Shown piece after piece: positions 13,024 to 24,060 of a stretch of DNA of 64,000 nucleotides. The notes below the pieces were generated by a model. The model made no database searches. It was not told the DNA's origin and saw only the letters and a list, made by a program, of their open reading frames with translations. The position numbers and the translations under genes were made by a program. Where the stretch lies: NCBI RefSeq assembly GCF_031755915.1, contig NC_083388.1, forward strand, positions 16,617,001 through 16,681,000, written 5' to 3'. Source of the DNA: Ziziphus jujuba (taxonomy: Eukaryota; Streptophyta; Magnoliopsida; Rosales; Rhamnaceae). How positions within the stretch are numbered: the stretch's first letter is position 1; the number at the start of each line of letters is the position of its first letter.

Positions 13024-13869
13024 TTTTCTTTTCTGGTTTCGTTCACATTTAATTATTTCTCTTATTTCGGTAATTCTTTTGTGTTACTAAAAATGAATAT
13101 CAATACATATGGCCTCTTTTTTTCTTTTTCTTCTTTTCTTTTTTGGGTTAGGGATTACAATCTATATGGTGTTGATCATGTGGAGAAAATTTTCTTTTCT
13201 TTCTCATTATTCATATGGCCCATTAATTACCTAGTAAGAAAATGCGGAATTTTGGATATATATTAAATAAGAATATTATAGGATCATACGCTATCCTAAT
13301 GGACACATATGAAGGAATCAATGTTGGACTTATTGGATCACTAGCAATTATGTGAGGATTGGTCTGGATTGGTCGTTGGGCTTCTGCAATTGAAGCAATC
13401 CCGAGATCTTTAAAATTTCCTTTTGGCATAGTACACTAGTGTGACCATTTAGCTCATCTTGATAGCCAGGGCTAACCCTCTCGGAGTATGTATCAGAAAG
13501 AATTCTCGATTTTTTCATTTTCATAAGCCAAAAATGAAAGCAGATATATAGAAAGTGTGCAGTGGGATTTTTTTTTTATTTTTTTAAGGCAGCCAGTCTT
13601 TACTTAACTCTACTCAAGCTTTATAAGAATATTATAGGATCATAATCTTGACTAACTTGACTAACTTTTGGTACGTACAGACTAGTTTGGTGGCCATTAT
13701 TCTAAAATTAAACTACTTTAAAAGTTGCTTCAGTAGTCTTAGGCTCTAGCAAATAGTAACCCTAATAAAAAAAATTGAAAAAAGCCAAAAGATTACTGTT
13801 TTTCCAAGTAATATCTTGATTTCCAATCCTCACATATATTGTTCAAAATTATATTATATGACAAATGTG

Positions 13870-14320
13870 TAGGTTCAAATATTATAAGAAAGATAATAGT
13901 TGAAAGAGTCCAACATAAAAGATGAGTTTGTGCTATTAATGATTCAAATATTCTAATAAAGTCATCTTTATGAAGACAATCAAGTGACAGTTTACTGTTT
14001 TTTCAAATTATATTTTGAGTTCAAATCTTTGTATTTTAAATAAATAAATAAATAATAATAAAAAGTAATTAAGAAAAGTCAAACATAAAAAATAAACATG
14101 TATTATTAGCTATTCAAATATTCTGATAAAATCGTATCCATAAAAGACAACCAAGCGACAGAGAACTTACTATCTTTTGGCAATAATATCTAAGTTTGAA
14201 CCCTCACGTTTTCAATATTGAAAAGAACAAAAAAAAAAAAAAAAAATCACTGCTAAGGTATGGGAAATAATTAAAATACTTCATATGAATTGTTCAAAAT
14301 CCTGCAAGGGTCCGTAAAAA
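13870..14320. repeat. Diverged tandem/dispersed repeat, copy b
   Basis: Two units (about 13880-14030 and 14075-14215) share 'ttcaaatattctgataaaatcg', 'gacaaccaagcgacag', 'ttactatcttttggca' and 'aagtttgaaccctcac'. The part near 14255-14315 matches about 11303-11350 in copy a. The GTTTGAACCC word looks a little like a Pol III B box, so a SINE-like origin is possible but unproven. It lies just downstream of the TCP gene. Confidence 0.45.
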
Positions 14321-14563
14321 TATATATAAAATTTGAATTTTCATCGAACATAAAATGAGCAGAAACTTTTTTTTTTTTTTTTTCAGTTTCCAGATCTCAG
14401 AACAACTCAACGAAAGAAGAAGAAGAAGAAGAAAATGATGATCAGTAAATCCCTCGATTAAATACAAATTCAGCCACACAGAGAATTTCCTTTGCAGCTA
14501 GCACCATTAATCAATGAGCTACATAGAAACAAATTAGAGTTTCAATAATTGTACTCTTCCATC

Positions 14564-15151
14564 TCACTTACTAGTTTCAGTCACGGCTCGCAACATTGCA
14601 ATCTCATTGGCAGAAAATTCCATATCAAAATTTGTCAACAAATCAAAATCAAAAGGTGGTAAACCACTCTCACCCCTTGAAACCCCAAACCTTTTCACAA
14701 ATTCTTTGCTTTCACAACCACCACTAGTACTAGTAGTACTACTTTTTCCCTGACAAGAACTCAGACTACCGCAATAATCCGTTGAACCCGCTGTCGGCGG
14801 CGGCAGCGGCGGACCGGGATCGGAAATAGTCGGAGCAGTAGAAGCAGTAGTGGTAGAATATGAGTTCCTTGTGGCTGCAATAATGGAAGGCTCCGCTTGT
14901 TGTAAAAGCCACTCAATGGTCTGGCCATCTGTTTTGTGACCTAGCTCACGGGTGAGCTGAAAAATCCTGGCGGCACACAAGGCCGGCAACCGGATTCTCC
15001 GGTCGCGGCCATTAACCTTTGCATGGCGGTCTTTGGTATGTTTACAAGGCAGGTTCTTAGTATTTGAAGGGTTTTGTGAGATGTGTGGTTTTGGTGGTTT
15101 TTCTTTTGAGCTTAAGAGACTTATGTCCAAGTTCATATTCTCCAACCTCAT
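14564..15151 (-). CDS. Class I (PCF-type) TCP transcription factor
   Basis: A single-exon gene of 195 codons with an ATG at 15149-15151. The TCP domain spans about residues 37-95: a basic part ([25 protein letters not shown] in two overlapping stretches), then helix-loop-helix ([27 protein letters not shown]). The short basic region and the PALCAAR cysteine mark class I. Such proteins dimerise and bind GGNCCCAC-type sites in the nucleus to control growth and cell proliferation genes. The rest is low-complexity Ser/Thr/Pro (about 96-145) and a conserved-looking acidic end ([21 protein letters not shown]). The length fits small class I members such as the TCP11 group. Intact, with no neighbour of related function. 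Exact orthology is not resolved. Confidence 0.93.
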   Translation of the reverse strand: MRLENMNLDISLLSSKEKPPKPHISQNPSNTKNLPCKHTKDRHAKVNGRDRRIRLPALCAARIFQLTRELGHKTDGQTIEWLLQQAEPSIIAATRNSYSTTTASTAPTISDPGPPLPPPTAGSTDYCGSLSSCQGKSSTTSTSGGCESKEFVKRFGVSRGESGLPPFDFDLLTNFDMEFSANEIAMLRAVTETSK

Positions 15152-15500
15152 GAAACTCTTTACTAATAAGGGTTTTAATATTGGGTTTGGGTTTGGGTTT
15201 TATATATACATATACATGAAAATATAATGAGCCTGGTTTGTTTTCTCAGCACACAGAAATATAATTTGAATGCAACTCCAACACCAAGAAAACCTATCTG
15301 TAATCTGTCGTCATTTTCTGGTTCCTCTATTAATGTAAATGTAATCTTAAATTCTTGAAATGCAATGACAACCGTTGGATTGGATGTTGATGAAGATTTA
15401 TGAAGATCCAAAGGTTGGGATTTCGTGGAGAGAGAGACGAGTTTTTGTTTTGGTCTTCTTGGAAAGGAAAGTGGATGGAGTTTACTTGCTTGCCTTATTT
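15152..15500 (-). promoter_or_regulatory. 5' flank / probable 5' UTR of the TCP gene
   Basis: Non-coding DNA directly upstream of the TCP start. It contains GGGTTT repeats at about 15180-15198 (sense of the plus strand) and a GAGA-rich stretch near 15428. No TATA box could be assigned with confidence. Confidence 0.35.
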
Positions 15501-16394
15501 ATGACAGTAAGGAAAATGACAATGTATGTTTGAGCTGTATTGGTGAGACTCTAGCTTGGCTGCAATTAAATTTTTCGTTACATATAATTTTGAGTCTTTG
15601 ACTTGTTAATGAATGCCAAAGTATTCCTTAAAACGTTTATATATCTTGTGTTCCTTTTTTTTTTTTTGTTTTTTTTTGTTTTTTTTTTACACACTGGGTT
15701 TTTCAATTAGAGATTTCACACCTTATTAGTACCGTGCTAGCTTTCGCTAGAATTTACACGCAAGAAATTGAATATATAGTTTGTAAGTAAAATTCTTTAT
15801 TGGAATTTCCATATAACCGATATACTTTGAACGCTATTCACCAAATAACAAGAATCATAATAATAAATAATATACTTTGAAGACATATAGCTATTATCAA
15901 CTTTTTTTTTTTTTTCCCTTTGTGGGACATTATTATCATAATTAATCTCGATTTACTTTATTCAAACTTTAATTCTTTTGAGACAACTAAAAAACATAAT
16001 TTAATATCGTCATGAAACCATTTACTCATTCTAAAAAATTATTATATTTGTAGGCTTGAGTTAATAGAAAATTCATTAAAAATACCTTTCATCAAGTGAA
16101 AAATCCTCTTTGTTCAAGTTGTTAAAAAAAAAAAAAATTTGTTGAAAAAATAAACTTAACCAACCCCTAATTATAATTTTTTTTGGCTTTTTATTTTTCT
16201 GATATTGTACAATTCAAACCTAATTTTAGTTAGGGCTCAAAATCTATTTTAATTTGCAAAGGTCCAGAGTTTAATCAGCTTTAAAATGAAAAGAATATAT
16301 ATCTAGTTGCACTATCAAACGAACTCTATATAGTTCTATTATAAATTTATATTTTTACCCCATTTAAAATTACTACTAAGAATATTTAAAAATT
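15500..16394. other. AT-rich intergenic DNA
   Basis: Poly(T) and AT-rich sequence, no open frame of note and no repeat I recognise. Confidence 0.5.
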
Positions 16395-16672
16395 AAACAT
16401 ATTTATATTCAAAAGTATAGGATTGAATATTTCAAATGTATTAAAAAAACATGTGATTAAATATTTTAAATGTATTTAGAAGTATACAATCGAATGTTTT
16501 TAGATATAAATATCTCATATGTGATTAGAAATATGCGACTTAATATCTCAAATGCATTGAAAAGTATGCAACTGAACATCTTCAGATATGAACATCTCAA
16601 ATATGTTTAAAAATATATGATTGAACGTCTCAAATGTGTTCATAAGTGTATGATCGAATATCTTTTAGAGTC
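16395..16672. repeat. Degenerate minisatellite with alternating unit types
   Basis: Variants of 'aaaagtatgcaactgaacatctc' followed by 'aaatgtgtt' recur at least seven times. Units of roughly 33-35 bp alternate with longer units of about 48 bp. The longer ones carry an extra 'tcagatatgaacat' half-unit. Units have drifted but keep phase. Confidence 0.6.
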
Positions 16673-17791
16673 GTTCATAATTTAAAAACCGAATACTCCT
16701 ACGACTACATCTTTTCATTGCTAAAAAAATATTCTAACCAGAAAAAAAATTTTATAGAACTTTTATGATTATCAGTTTTGTCCAAAAGTATTGTGAAGAG
16801 TTTTTATGACGTCGTATTTGATTTGTAAGCAATTTGTGTAAAAAAAAAAAAATTGTTTTTTGGCTTAATTAAGATTCAATAAATTGTAGGTATTTTAGGT
16901 ATTAAAAATATTATACAAAGTTATTTTACATTTTTTTATATATTTAAATGTTAGTATATAAAAAGCGATACTGTATAGAGTTATTTTATAATTGTGAAAA
17001 AACTTCATATATATATATATATATATATAATATATAAAAGTAAGATAGTGAGCAGAATTTTTTACCACATATCATCATTATATTCATTATGTTTCCCTCC
17101 AAAAGAATTATCAAAAAAAAAAAAAAAAACCTAAAATTCAAAAATAAAATTGTCTACAAATTTCATAATCTTAAAATCATTGCCATATATTATCCTTCTT
17201 CCAAAGGCATTACAAAAAAATTTAGTTCAGAAATAAAATTATTTGAATATTTTCACTATTTTAATTAAACTTGAAAGGAATAATTTACTTTTAATTTTTA
17301 AAAATTTTCATAGTGTGTGGCTATTATCAAGATTTGGCTATAAATCCTTGCAATAATATGTAAAATGGTTTTAGCATAATTTATATAAATAATATAGCCA
17401 CAAATTTACATAAATAATATTTCCACAAATAAAAATTCCATAATCTTCATAAAGCTTGAAAAGAAAATTTTGATCTTGATTTTTATAAATTTTCATAATA
17501 TGTAGGTATGAAGATTTTATTTTGGTGATGGAATGAAACTTGTCGAGAAGAAATTTTTTTTTTTCTCCTTATTCGATTTCTTTTTGAATTTTTTAAAGAA
17601 AAAAAAAACATGTATATAATAAAAATATATTTATTATTAAAGATATTTTACACAAAAACTCCATACACTAACACATATTTATATATGAATAGCAATAAAT
17701 GTAACTTCATTGTAAAATAATAAGATTAATATGTGATAATTAATAATAAGAATGATCTTTGTATTAGAAATTTAAAATGGATAATGCATTT
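16673..17791. other. AT-rich intergenic DNA
   Basis: Poly(A/T) tracts and a TA run near 16990-17015; nothing genic seen. Confidence 0.5.
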
Positions 17792-17948
17792 TTTCAATAT
17801 TTTTCAAAAAGTGGTCAAAATGTACTTATATTTATATATATGGATATATATGACAAGATTTCAATAATGTAGAGCAATATAAAATCAATTTTATATAAAA
17901 TATGGATTTCATATTTAAAAATATAATTGAATATTTTTGGATTTTGAG
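17792..17948. repeat. Duplicated genomic segment, copy 2, left fragment
   Basis: Closely matches window positions 1-180, including 'caagatttcaataatgt', 'aatataaaat..attttatataaaat' and 'aatataattgaatatttttgg'. The match breaks at about 17948, where family-B retrotransposon DNA begins. Confidence 0.75.
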
Positions 17949-18199
17949 ATTTCTTAAAGATTCACATCCTCTTCTCATTCTTGAATCTATCATATTAGTA
18001 AAAATAATGCAAAAATCCTTACCAAATTCACACCCTCATTGTTTTACTTAAACAAGGTCTCGGTACTCGTGTTTGCACACTAGTTTCGGCTTTTGATTCT
18101 CTTTTAAACCCACTCTCTTGGATTTTTACACTCAAAAAATTATCTCAAAGTTCTAATTAGACACACTTAAACAGAAACTGGATCACAAGTATGCCTTAA
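17949..18199 (-). mobile_element. Family-B (B1c) leader, part distal to element A
   Basis: Matches the leaders at 38513-38760 and 32041-32246. It reaches the start of the Gag frame, whose MIDS start codon lies near 17985, and stops at 17948/17949. Continuous with 27855 onward once element A is removed. Confidence 0.75.
18195..18199. other. Target-site duplication of element A, left
   Basis: CTTAA directly before the LTR; the same CTTAA follows the other LTR at 27855-27859. Confidence 0.95.
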
Positions 18200-19050
18200 T
18201 GTCAGGACCCGTCCAGAATTCCTTCCCCGGAACCCTAGACAGCCCTGATCCCAGGGAAATACCACCGAACCTTCCAACGGAAAATCCGGCAGCACCTCCC
18301 CTAAGGGATTTACTTACCACAAATTTACCTGCACTGAAAACACACTTCAAAAATATCCCCTTATTCCTCCCACAAACTACAAATTGGTTCCACAAATTGC
18401 AGTACTTAAAAAAAATAAATACAGTAATCCAGTGCAAAATAAATACAACAAGAGTGAAAGAAATATTACAACTGCAATAAAAGAATAACAGGGTACTGCC
18501 GAACTAAAACAGCGAGGAAGATCAAGTCCGCTCCGAGTGAACACCGACAACCTGGTACCTAGAGGAACGGAATTTAAGAGTGTGAGATGCTAATCATCTC
18601 AGTGAGCGACCCTACTACTATACCATATATTATCACAGTAATAAGTATAAATAATAATTATTTGGAAATAATAATATTTTCTCTCAAAACCCTTACAATT
18701 CGCTCAGTTGGAAAGGTTCCCCTTTTTAAAACAATTTCACAAAACCCTTTATCCATATTCCCCGAAAACCAAGACATCAATTAAATACCAGAAGCGGTAA
18801 CAATTATATTTTTCATTAACATTTTATTTTTAAAACACAGTTCTGAAAATAATTTGATGCACCCACTATATACCAGTGGCGCCAACAGTACCCAGCGTCC
18901 CAAGGTACCGCCAGACAGGAGGTTATAGAAAGAAACCGGCATACGGTCGCGTGGCGTCCCACTGCGCCGCTGCTAACCTGGTGTCCCGGCCAAAGGGGGG
19001 TGGCCGCCCTCTCCGATGGCATCCACAGGACACCCTCATAATATCAACCG

Positions 19051-19132
19051 CGCGCTACTCACACCCACCTGCGCGCTAATCACATCACCTGCGCGCTAAT
19101 CACACCCACCTGCGCGCTAATCACAACCGTGT
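19051..19132. repeat. Tandem repeat in element A LTR
   Basis: Four units of 20-21 bp built on CGCGCTAATCACA(CC)CACCTG. Same array at 25701-25782 in the other LTR. Confidence 0.85.
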
Positions 19133-20642
19133 GCACACTAACCATATCACATATACCATATCACATAATCAGAACACCAGTACGTGCACGGTGCATCTAA
19201 AAATCATAAAATCCACAATTTAAATTATAAAACAAATTTCACATTTTTCATAAGCATAGCGGGCATAATCCATCCGCTTGAACCGGGAATTTTCCCACAA
19301 TTTCTTTGTAATCAATGCCATAAATTCCATGATTTTCAAATCCACCAACTCCCAAATCCATCAATTCAAATATCCACATTTTTTCCAAGCATAAATAATT
19401 TCTCGAAATATCATAATCAAATCCCATAATATTTTATGGGCATATTTCATAAAAATTGAAATCACCAATATAACCAAATATTTTCTTTGAAATATTTGAA
19501 AATCAAATCATGCCCAATTTACCATTAAAACCACACCAATTTCAAAATCCTCAAAACCATAAAATAATTCCACATGGCACAAATTTGTAGAATTCGCATT
19601 TTCTTAAATCCAATAAATTCATAAATAATTCTACAATAAATCCAATAAATATTTGGCACATAGATATTAAATTCCAAATATTTAATTCACACATAATATA
19701 TTCATCAATTAAATTCCCCAAAATTAATTTGAAGGTGGGTCACTCACCTTGTGCACGTATCTCAATCAAGATCCTCCGTAGGATTGACTCCGCTACTTGC
19801 ACGTGCACCTAAAACATCCACAGTACCAAAACCACAAATATTAATATTTTATTCGGGTAATCCCTAAATGGGTACCCGGGGAGCGAACACCAAACGATAA
19901 CTAAAATTTACGAATTATATACCGAATCGAAGCTCGAGTGATGCTAATCACAGATCCGGTCTTAATTTCCGATGATCGTACCCGACGGGGTCGGAATTTT
20001 ATCGGGAAGCTTTTCGGGTTTCGGCTCCGCAATTCTCCCAAACCGTCGCGAATTGGTGGAAACGGAAGTCGGATTTGGGTTCAGGAGGTCGAACACTGCG
20101 GACTGGAGCTGGCCGGAATTTTCGGGGTACTCGCCGGAACAGTGATTTCCGGCGGCCGCCACGTCACCGGCAACCGTCGCCGGAACAGTAATTTCCGACG
20201 GTGGCCGTTTGCTGTGAAATTTTGCAGATTTGTAGATCGTGAGGAGAGCAATCCAACGGGACCGACGGTGAGCAAAACGGAGGTCGGACGGCGGAGAAAT
20301 CACCGTTTGAAGATTTTCGACCCCTCGCCGGAAAACGCTCCGATCCCGGCGCGTCGGTGGTCCGATGGCCGTGATTTTTGGTGGGTAGGCCGGACTTGAG
20401 GAGAGGATGCTGGGTGTATGGCGCGTGTACTGTACATCGGCCGGAATAGTGCCGATTCGCGGTGGCCGGCGGTGGAGGGGAAAAATCGCCGCCAAACTTC
20501 GGACGTCCGATCCGGGCGCGTCCGGCGGCCGTTCGCCGTGAAATTTGGAGGTTTTGCCGGAAATGAGGTGGGCAATCTGGCTGGCCGGCGCGTGTACAGT
20601 AACTAGGCCGGAAAAACGTGAAAATGGCCGGCGGCCGGCGGG

Positions 20643-20706
20643 TCCTCTCTCTCTCTTTCTCTCTCCTCTCTCTCTTTCTCTCTCTTCTCTCTCTTTCTCT
20701 CTCTTC
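20643..20706. repeat. CT (GAGA) microsatellite in element A LTR
   Basis: CTCTCT/TTCTCTCT tract, repeated without change at 27293-27356. On the transcribed strand it reads as GAGA repeats and gives the Arg/Glu-rich stretch of the LTR open frame. Confidence 0.9.
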
Positions 20707-21204
20707 CCCGAGAGTTTTTCAAAATTAAAACCCTGCGTGACACTGTTCATGCCACGTGGACCAATCAGAAACTGACACGTGGCGTTTCACTGTTCACCGA
20801 CCAAAAAAAATATTAAAATAATACGGTATCCGGTAAACTTCAAACGTCCATAACTTTTTAACCGGATGTCCGTTTTAAGCGTGCCGCTAGTCTATGAACT
20901 CGTATCGACGAGTACTTTACAACCATACAAGAGTCAACTCACAATTACATCACAAGAAAAAGTCAACTCCCGGCACCTTTTAGACAGTTTACACTTCAAC
21001 TTGTTTTGCCCATAACTTTCAAACCGTAGCTCCGTTTTCGACGTGCTACTAGTCTACGAACTCAGGGCGTCATGCACTTCGCCACGGTACCCTAGTCAAC
21101 TCAAAATTCTTACCGAGTCAAAAAGTCAACTTTTGACCCCTTTTGGTCAACGGTCAACGGTCAACGTGCACGGATTCCGGTGCGATTCGGGACGGGGTGT
21201 TACA

Positions 21205-21222
21205 GCCTTCCCCCCTTACAAA
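21205..21222 (-). promoter_or_regulatory. Element A polypurine tract
   Basis: On minus, TGTAAGGGGGGAAGGC directly abuts the 3' LTR start (TGTAACA). This is the usual primer site for plus-strand DNA synthesis. Confidence 0.85.
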
Positions 21223-21248
21223 AATTTCGTCCTCGAAATTTCCGCACG

Positions 21249-22303
21249 TCACTGGAACAGATACGGGTACTGCTCACGCATCTGTGCTTCGGGTTCCCAC
21301 GTTGCTTCCTCGACTAAGTAGTTCCTTGCCAACCAATCCATGCCCAACACTACTTCAAGTCCGGATAGATCCAACAGGATCAGGTCTGCTTCCATCCCTT
21401 GATCTGTGAAATCGTCGGGCGTAGTCCTGGCTCCCTGCTGCGTCATAGCAAACACCCGGCCTTGACTTGTCTGCTGGGTTCTCCTTCCTCTACCTCGACT
21501 CGATCCTGCAGACGGCTGTACTGATCCCGAAGAAACTCCTACTGGCTGACTCCCCTGGGAACTCTGTCCTGGAAATATCCCCGTACGCTGTGTCCGTCAA
21601 CCTGCTTCTAGCACACTGCTGCTACCATAAGGGCAATCCCTCCTTATGTGGCCTGGCTGCCCACACCGAAAGCATAAACCATCCATCTGACACTGCCCAG
21701 AATGATTCCCCCTACAAAGTGGACAAACCCGCGGAGAACCAATGCGTGACTGCTGATACGAGCTTGCATCCACACTGATCGAATGGCGAGCTGGCTGGGG
21801 CATGCGATAACTATCTCTCCTCTGGAATCTGCCTCGTGGGCTTAACCCATCACTGTCTGAGCCTGAGCTATGGCTCTTCTTAGCTGCCCCCTGTCGAGGT
21901 ACTTCGCTATACGAACCTTCGAATGATCTGCGCCTCGAGGGTCTGTGTATCTCCTCCTGTCTCTCTAGCTCGAGCGCTGCATCCCTGGCGGACTGATAGG
22001 TGGGATGTACTGATCCAGAAAGGGTGTAGCCGATGCTCTCTTTCAATCCGTCTATGAACCTCACCTTCTTCGTGTGATCGTCGGGAATCAGGTGCATGCA
22101 GAATCCTGATAGTTCTCGGAATCTCCTCTCGTACTCTGTCACCGTCATGTTCCCCTGTCGTAGTTCCTCGAACTCTCTCCTTCTTGCTTCACGGTAGGCA
22201 GGAGGACAAAACTCAGTAGAGAAGGCCATCTTGAACTGATCCCACGTATGCCTTGCACGAACAACTGGGCTAACTTCTAGGGCGAAAAACGTTCTCGTAC
22301 CGG
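21249..22303 (-). pseudogene. Element A Gag - protease remnant - chromodomain fusion frame
   Basis: One reading frame runs from about 22303 to a stop at 21249, broken only by a TGA at 21597-21599. It opens inside Gag (FFALEVSPVVRARHTWDQF), continues with the capsid-type Gag region (EFEELRQGNMTVTEYERRF) and a CCHC zinc knuckle (CFRCGQPGHIRRDC). Past the TGA comes a Ser/Gly/Gln-rich linker, then the end of the protease domain (LILLDLSGLEVVLGMDWLARN) without the catalytic Asp-Ser/Thr-Gly. It jumps at once to the chromodomain end (VEEATWEPEAQMREQYPYLF). Reverse transcriptase, RNase H and integrase, which should lie between, are absent. The N-terminus of Gag is replaced by integrase sequence. Confidence 0.88.
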
Positions 22304-22962
22304 TAGGAAGTGTCCCGACTTGGTGAGACGATCAATGATTACCCAAATGCCGTCGTACCTTCTAGGTGTGGAAGGAAGCTTGAATACGAAGTCCATGTTG
22401 AGTTCTTCCCACTTCCACACGGGAATCGGTAAAGGTTGGAGTAGTCCCGAAGGCTTCTGTCGTTCTGCTTTCACTTGTTGACAAATCAAACACTTTGATA
22501 CGAAGTCTGCCACTTCTCTCTTCATACCAATCCACCAATAATACTTAACAAGCGTCCGTTACATCTTGGTACTCCCAGGATGCATCGCATACATCGAGCT
22601 GTGCGCCTCCTCTAAAATCTCCTTCTTGAGTCCTGGGATATCCGGAACGCAAAGTCGTCCTTTATACACGAGGGCTCCATCCCTCCTTATGGAAAATTCC
22701 GGATCAAGACCTTCTTGTACCTTGCCCTTAATTGTCCTCAACTTAGGATCTTCCATTTGGGTCTCTACTATACGATCCACCAACACCGGTCGTACCTGGA
22801 AGCTAGCCATAAGAACTCCTGAAGGATGCATATGCATTAACACCCCCATCTTCTTCAACTCCACCATGAGAGGTAGTTGGATGACTTGGATGTGAGCAAG
22901 GGATCCAGTAGCCTTCCTACTCAAAGCATCTGCCACTACATTCGCCTAATAGTGACTTTAAC
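22277..22962 (-). pseudogene. Element A RNase H end and integrase N-half, upstream of Gag
   Basis: One frame broken by TAA at 22559-22561. It begins with VVADALSRK, the end of RNase H, then the connection and H2C2 zinc-binding region (AHSSMYAMHPG ... CLICQQVK) and the start of the integrase core (LNMDFVFKLPSTPRRYDGIWV, first catalytic Asp). It ends at HFLPVRE, where the sequence passes into Gag with a frame change near 22290. The normal order puts this after reverse transcriptase and behind Gag, so the fragment is misplaced. Not able to give a working integrase. Confidence 0.88.
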
Positions 22963-23739
22963 TTCCCTCTTGTGCAACTTTCCTTCTCATGCCCACTAAT
23001 TAAGGATAGTCAAATTGGTCCACGAGAACACGATCTACAAGTCTTGGTCATAGTCGAACGCTAACCATAAGGTGCTTCTAAAGTATGCATCCTTAAACCA
23101 ACAACCAACTCTCGTGACTCGATCAGCACTTTAAAAGGTTAGATTAGAACTTAAGTCTAATTTCCTCAAATACTGGTATCACCAAGTTAAGGTTGAGATT
23201 AATTCACTTATCTTCGATTACCCTCCTAGTACTTACAATTATAAAACCCTTGCTCCTCATTGATTAACCAATAGTCTTAACCTCGACAAACATCAATCTT
23301 TCTTTTAACTAAATTCATCAAGGTCATGAATAAAATTCTCAACATCCAAATATCATTCTTGAAAACCCTAAGTTTCCCTTATTTCAAATAAATTCCATGA
23401 ATCCACACCTCAAGCAATAAGAAATTTAAATCCTAATTCTAGCATCACCACCAAGACTATGAACAAATCACTAGATCCTTAACCCAATAAAGTATTCCAC
23501 ACTTCTCAAATTCTAACTACGTCCCAAAAATCATACTCCTGATCATTGTAAATTATCACCAACAATATCAACCACCTTGAATCGATAAAGCACCACCAAT
23601 ACGAACCTTAAATCTCCAAGGAAATAAGATATCAAGATCTTAGCTTCTAGAATGAAAAATAACCATGCTTAAACATCCAACCATGCCTAAGGAATCATCC
23701 TCATCTCATTAACCTCATCAACCACCAAGTAGAACTTTA
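22963..23739 (-). other. Element A internal DNA, unassigned
   Basis: No long frame on either strand. Short stretches hint at worn polymerase sequence near 23150-23240, but I cannot assign them. Confidence 0.3.
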
Positions 23740-24060
23740 GTCGCTGTCCGGAGCTTGCTTGATTCTCTAAACGCTGTCGTACCTTCTCTTTGTGAATGAT
23801 AGTTTAAGCACGAAATCCATATTTACATCTCCCTACTTTTACTTATCGGTGACCTAAGTACCTTTATTCGGATCTTGCAACTTCCTTTATCGTGCCAAAC
23901 CACCATGTCATCCAGTGAGCATTCCATACGTCTTGGTACCCTTGGGGTGTATCGCATACTTTGAATCGCGTGCTTCCTTTAAGATCTCCTTTTTGAACTC
24001 AACGATACCCTGCTTTGGATTCTCGACTGGCGATACTTAACCCTTAAGTCGCTCTTGGAA
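23740..24060 (-). pseudogene. Second, strongly worn integrase H2C2 region in element A
   Basis: Parallels 22330-22650 word by word on plus: 'cgctgtcgtaccttct', 'cgaaatccatatt', 'ccaaaccaccatg', 'cgtcttggtaccc', 'gtatcgcatactttgaatcg', 'gcttcctttaagatctcctttttga'. It is much more diverged than the first copy and has no open frame, so two integrase segments of different age sit in one element. Confidence 0.65.

Larger units (their letters stand above)
18200..21204 (-). repeat. Element A 3' LTR
   Basis: 3,005 bp, TG...CA ends, offset exactly 6,650 from the partner LTR. It is GC-richer than the surrounding DNA in 19900-20700. It contains a tandem CGCGCTAATC repeat, a CT microsatellite and a WRKY-type box cluster. 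The open frame of 262 codons on minus (19962-20750) and the 153-codon one on plus (19938-20399) are probably chance frames in GC-rich DNA. Confidence 0.95.

Noticed and set aside
15033..15411. Frames on both strands around the TCP start
   Set aside because: Antisense or upstream shadows of the TCP gene; no start context or domain.
19051..19132. CRISPR-like array
   Set aside because: Units are contiguous without unique spacers and sit in an LTR of a plant retrotransposon.
19938..20399. 153-codon plus frame in the element A LTR, repeated at 26588-27049
   Set aside because: Chance frame in GC-rich LTR DNA; it repeats only because the LTR repeats.
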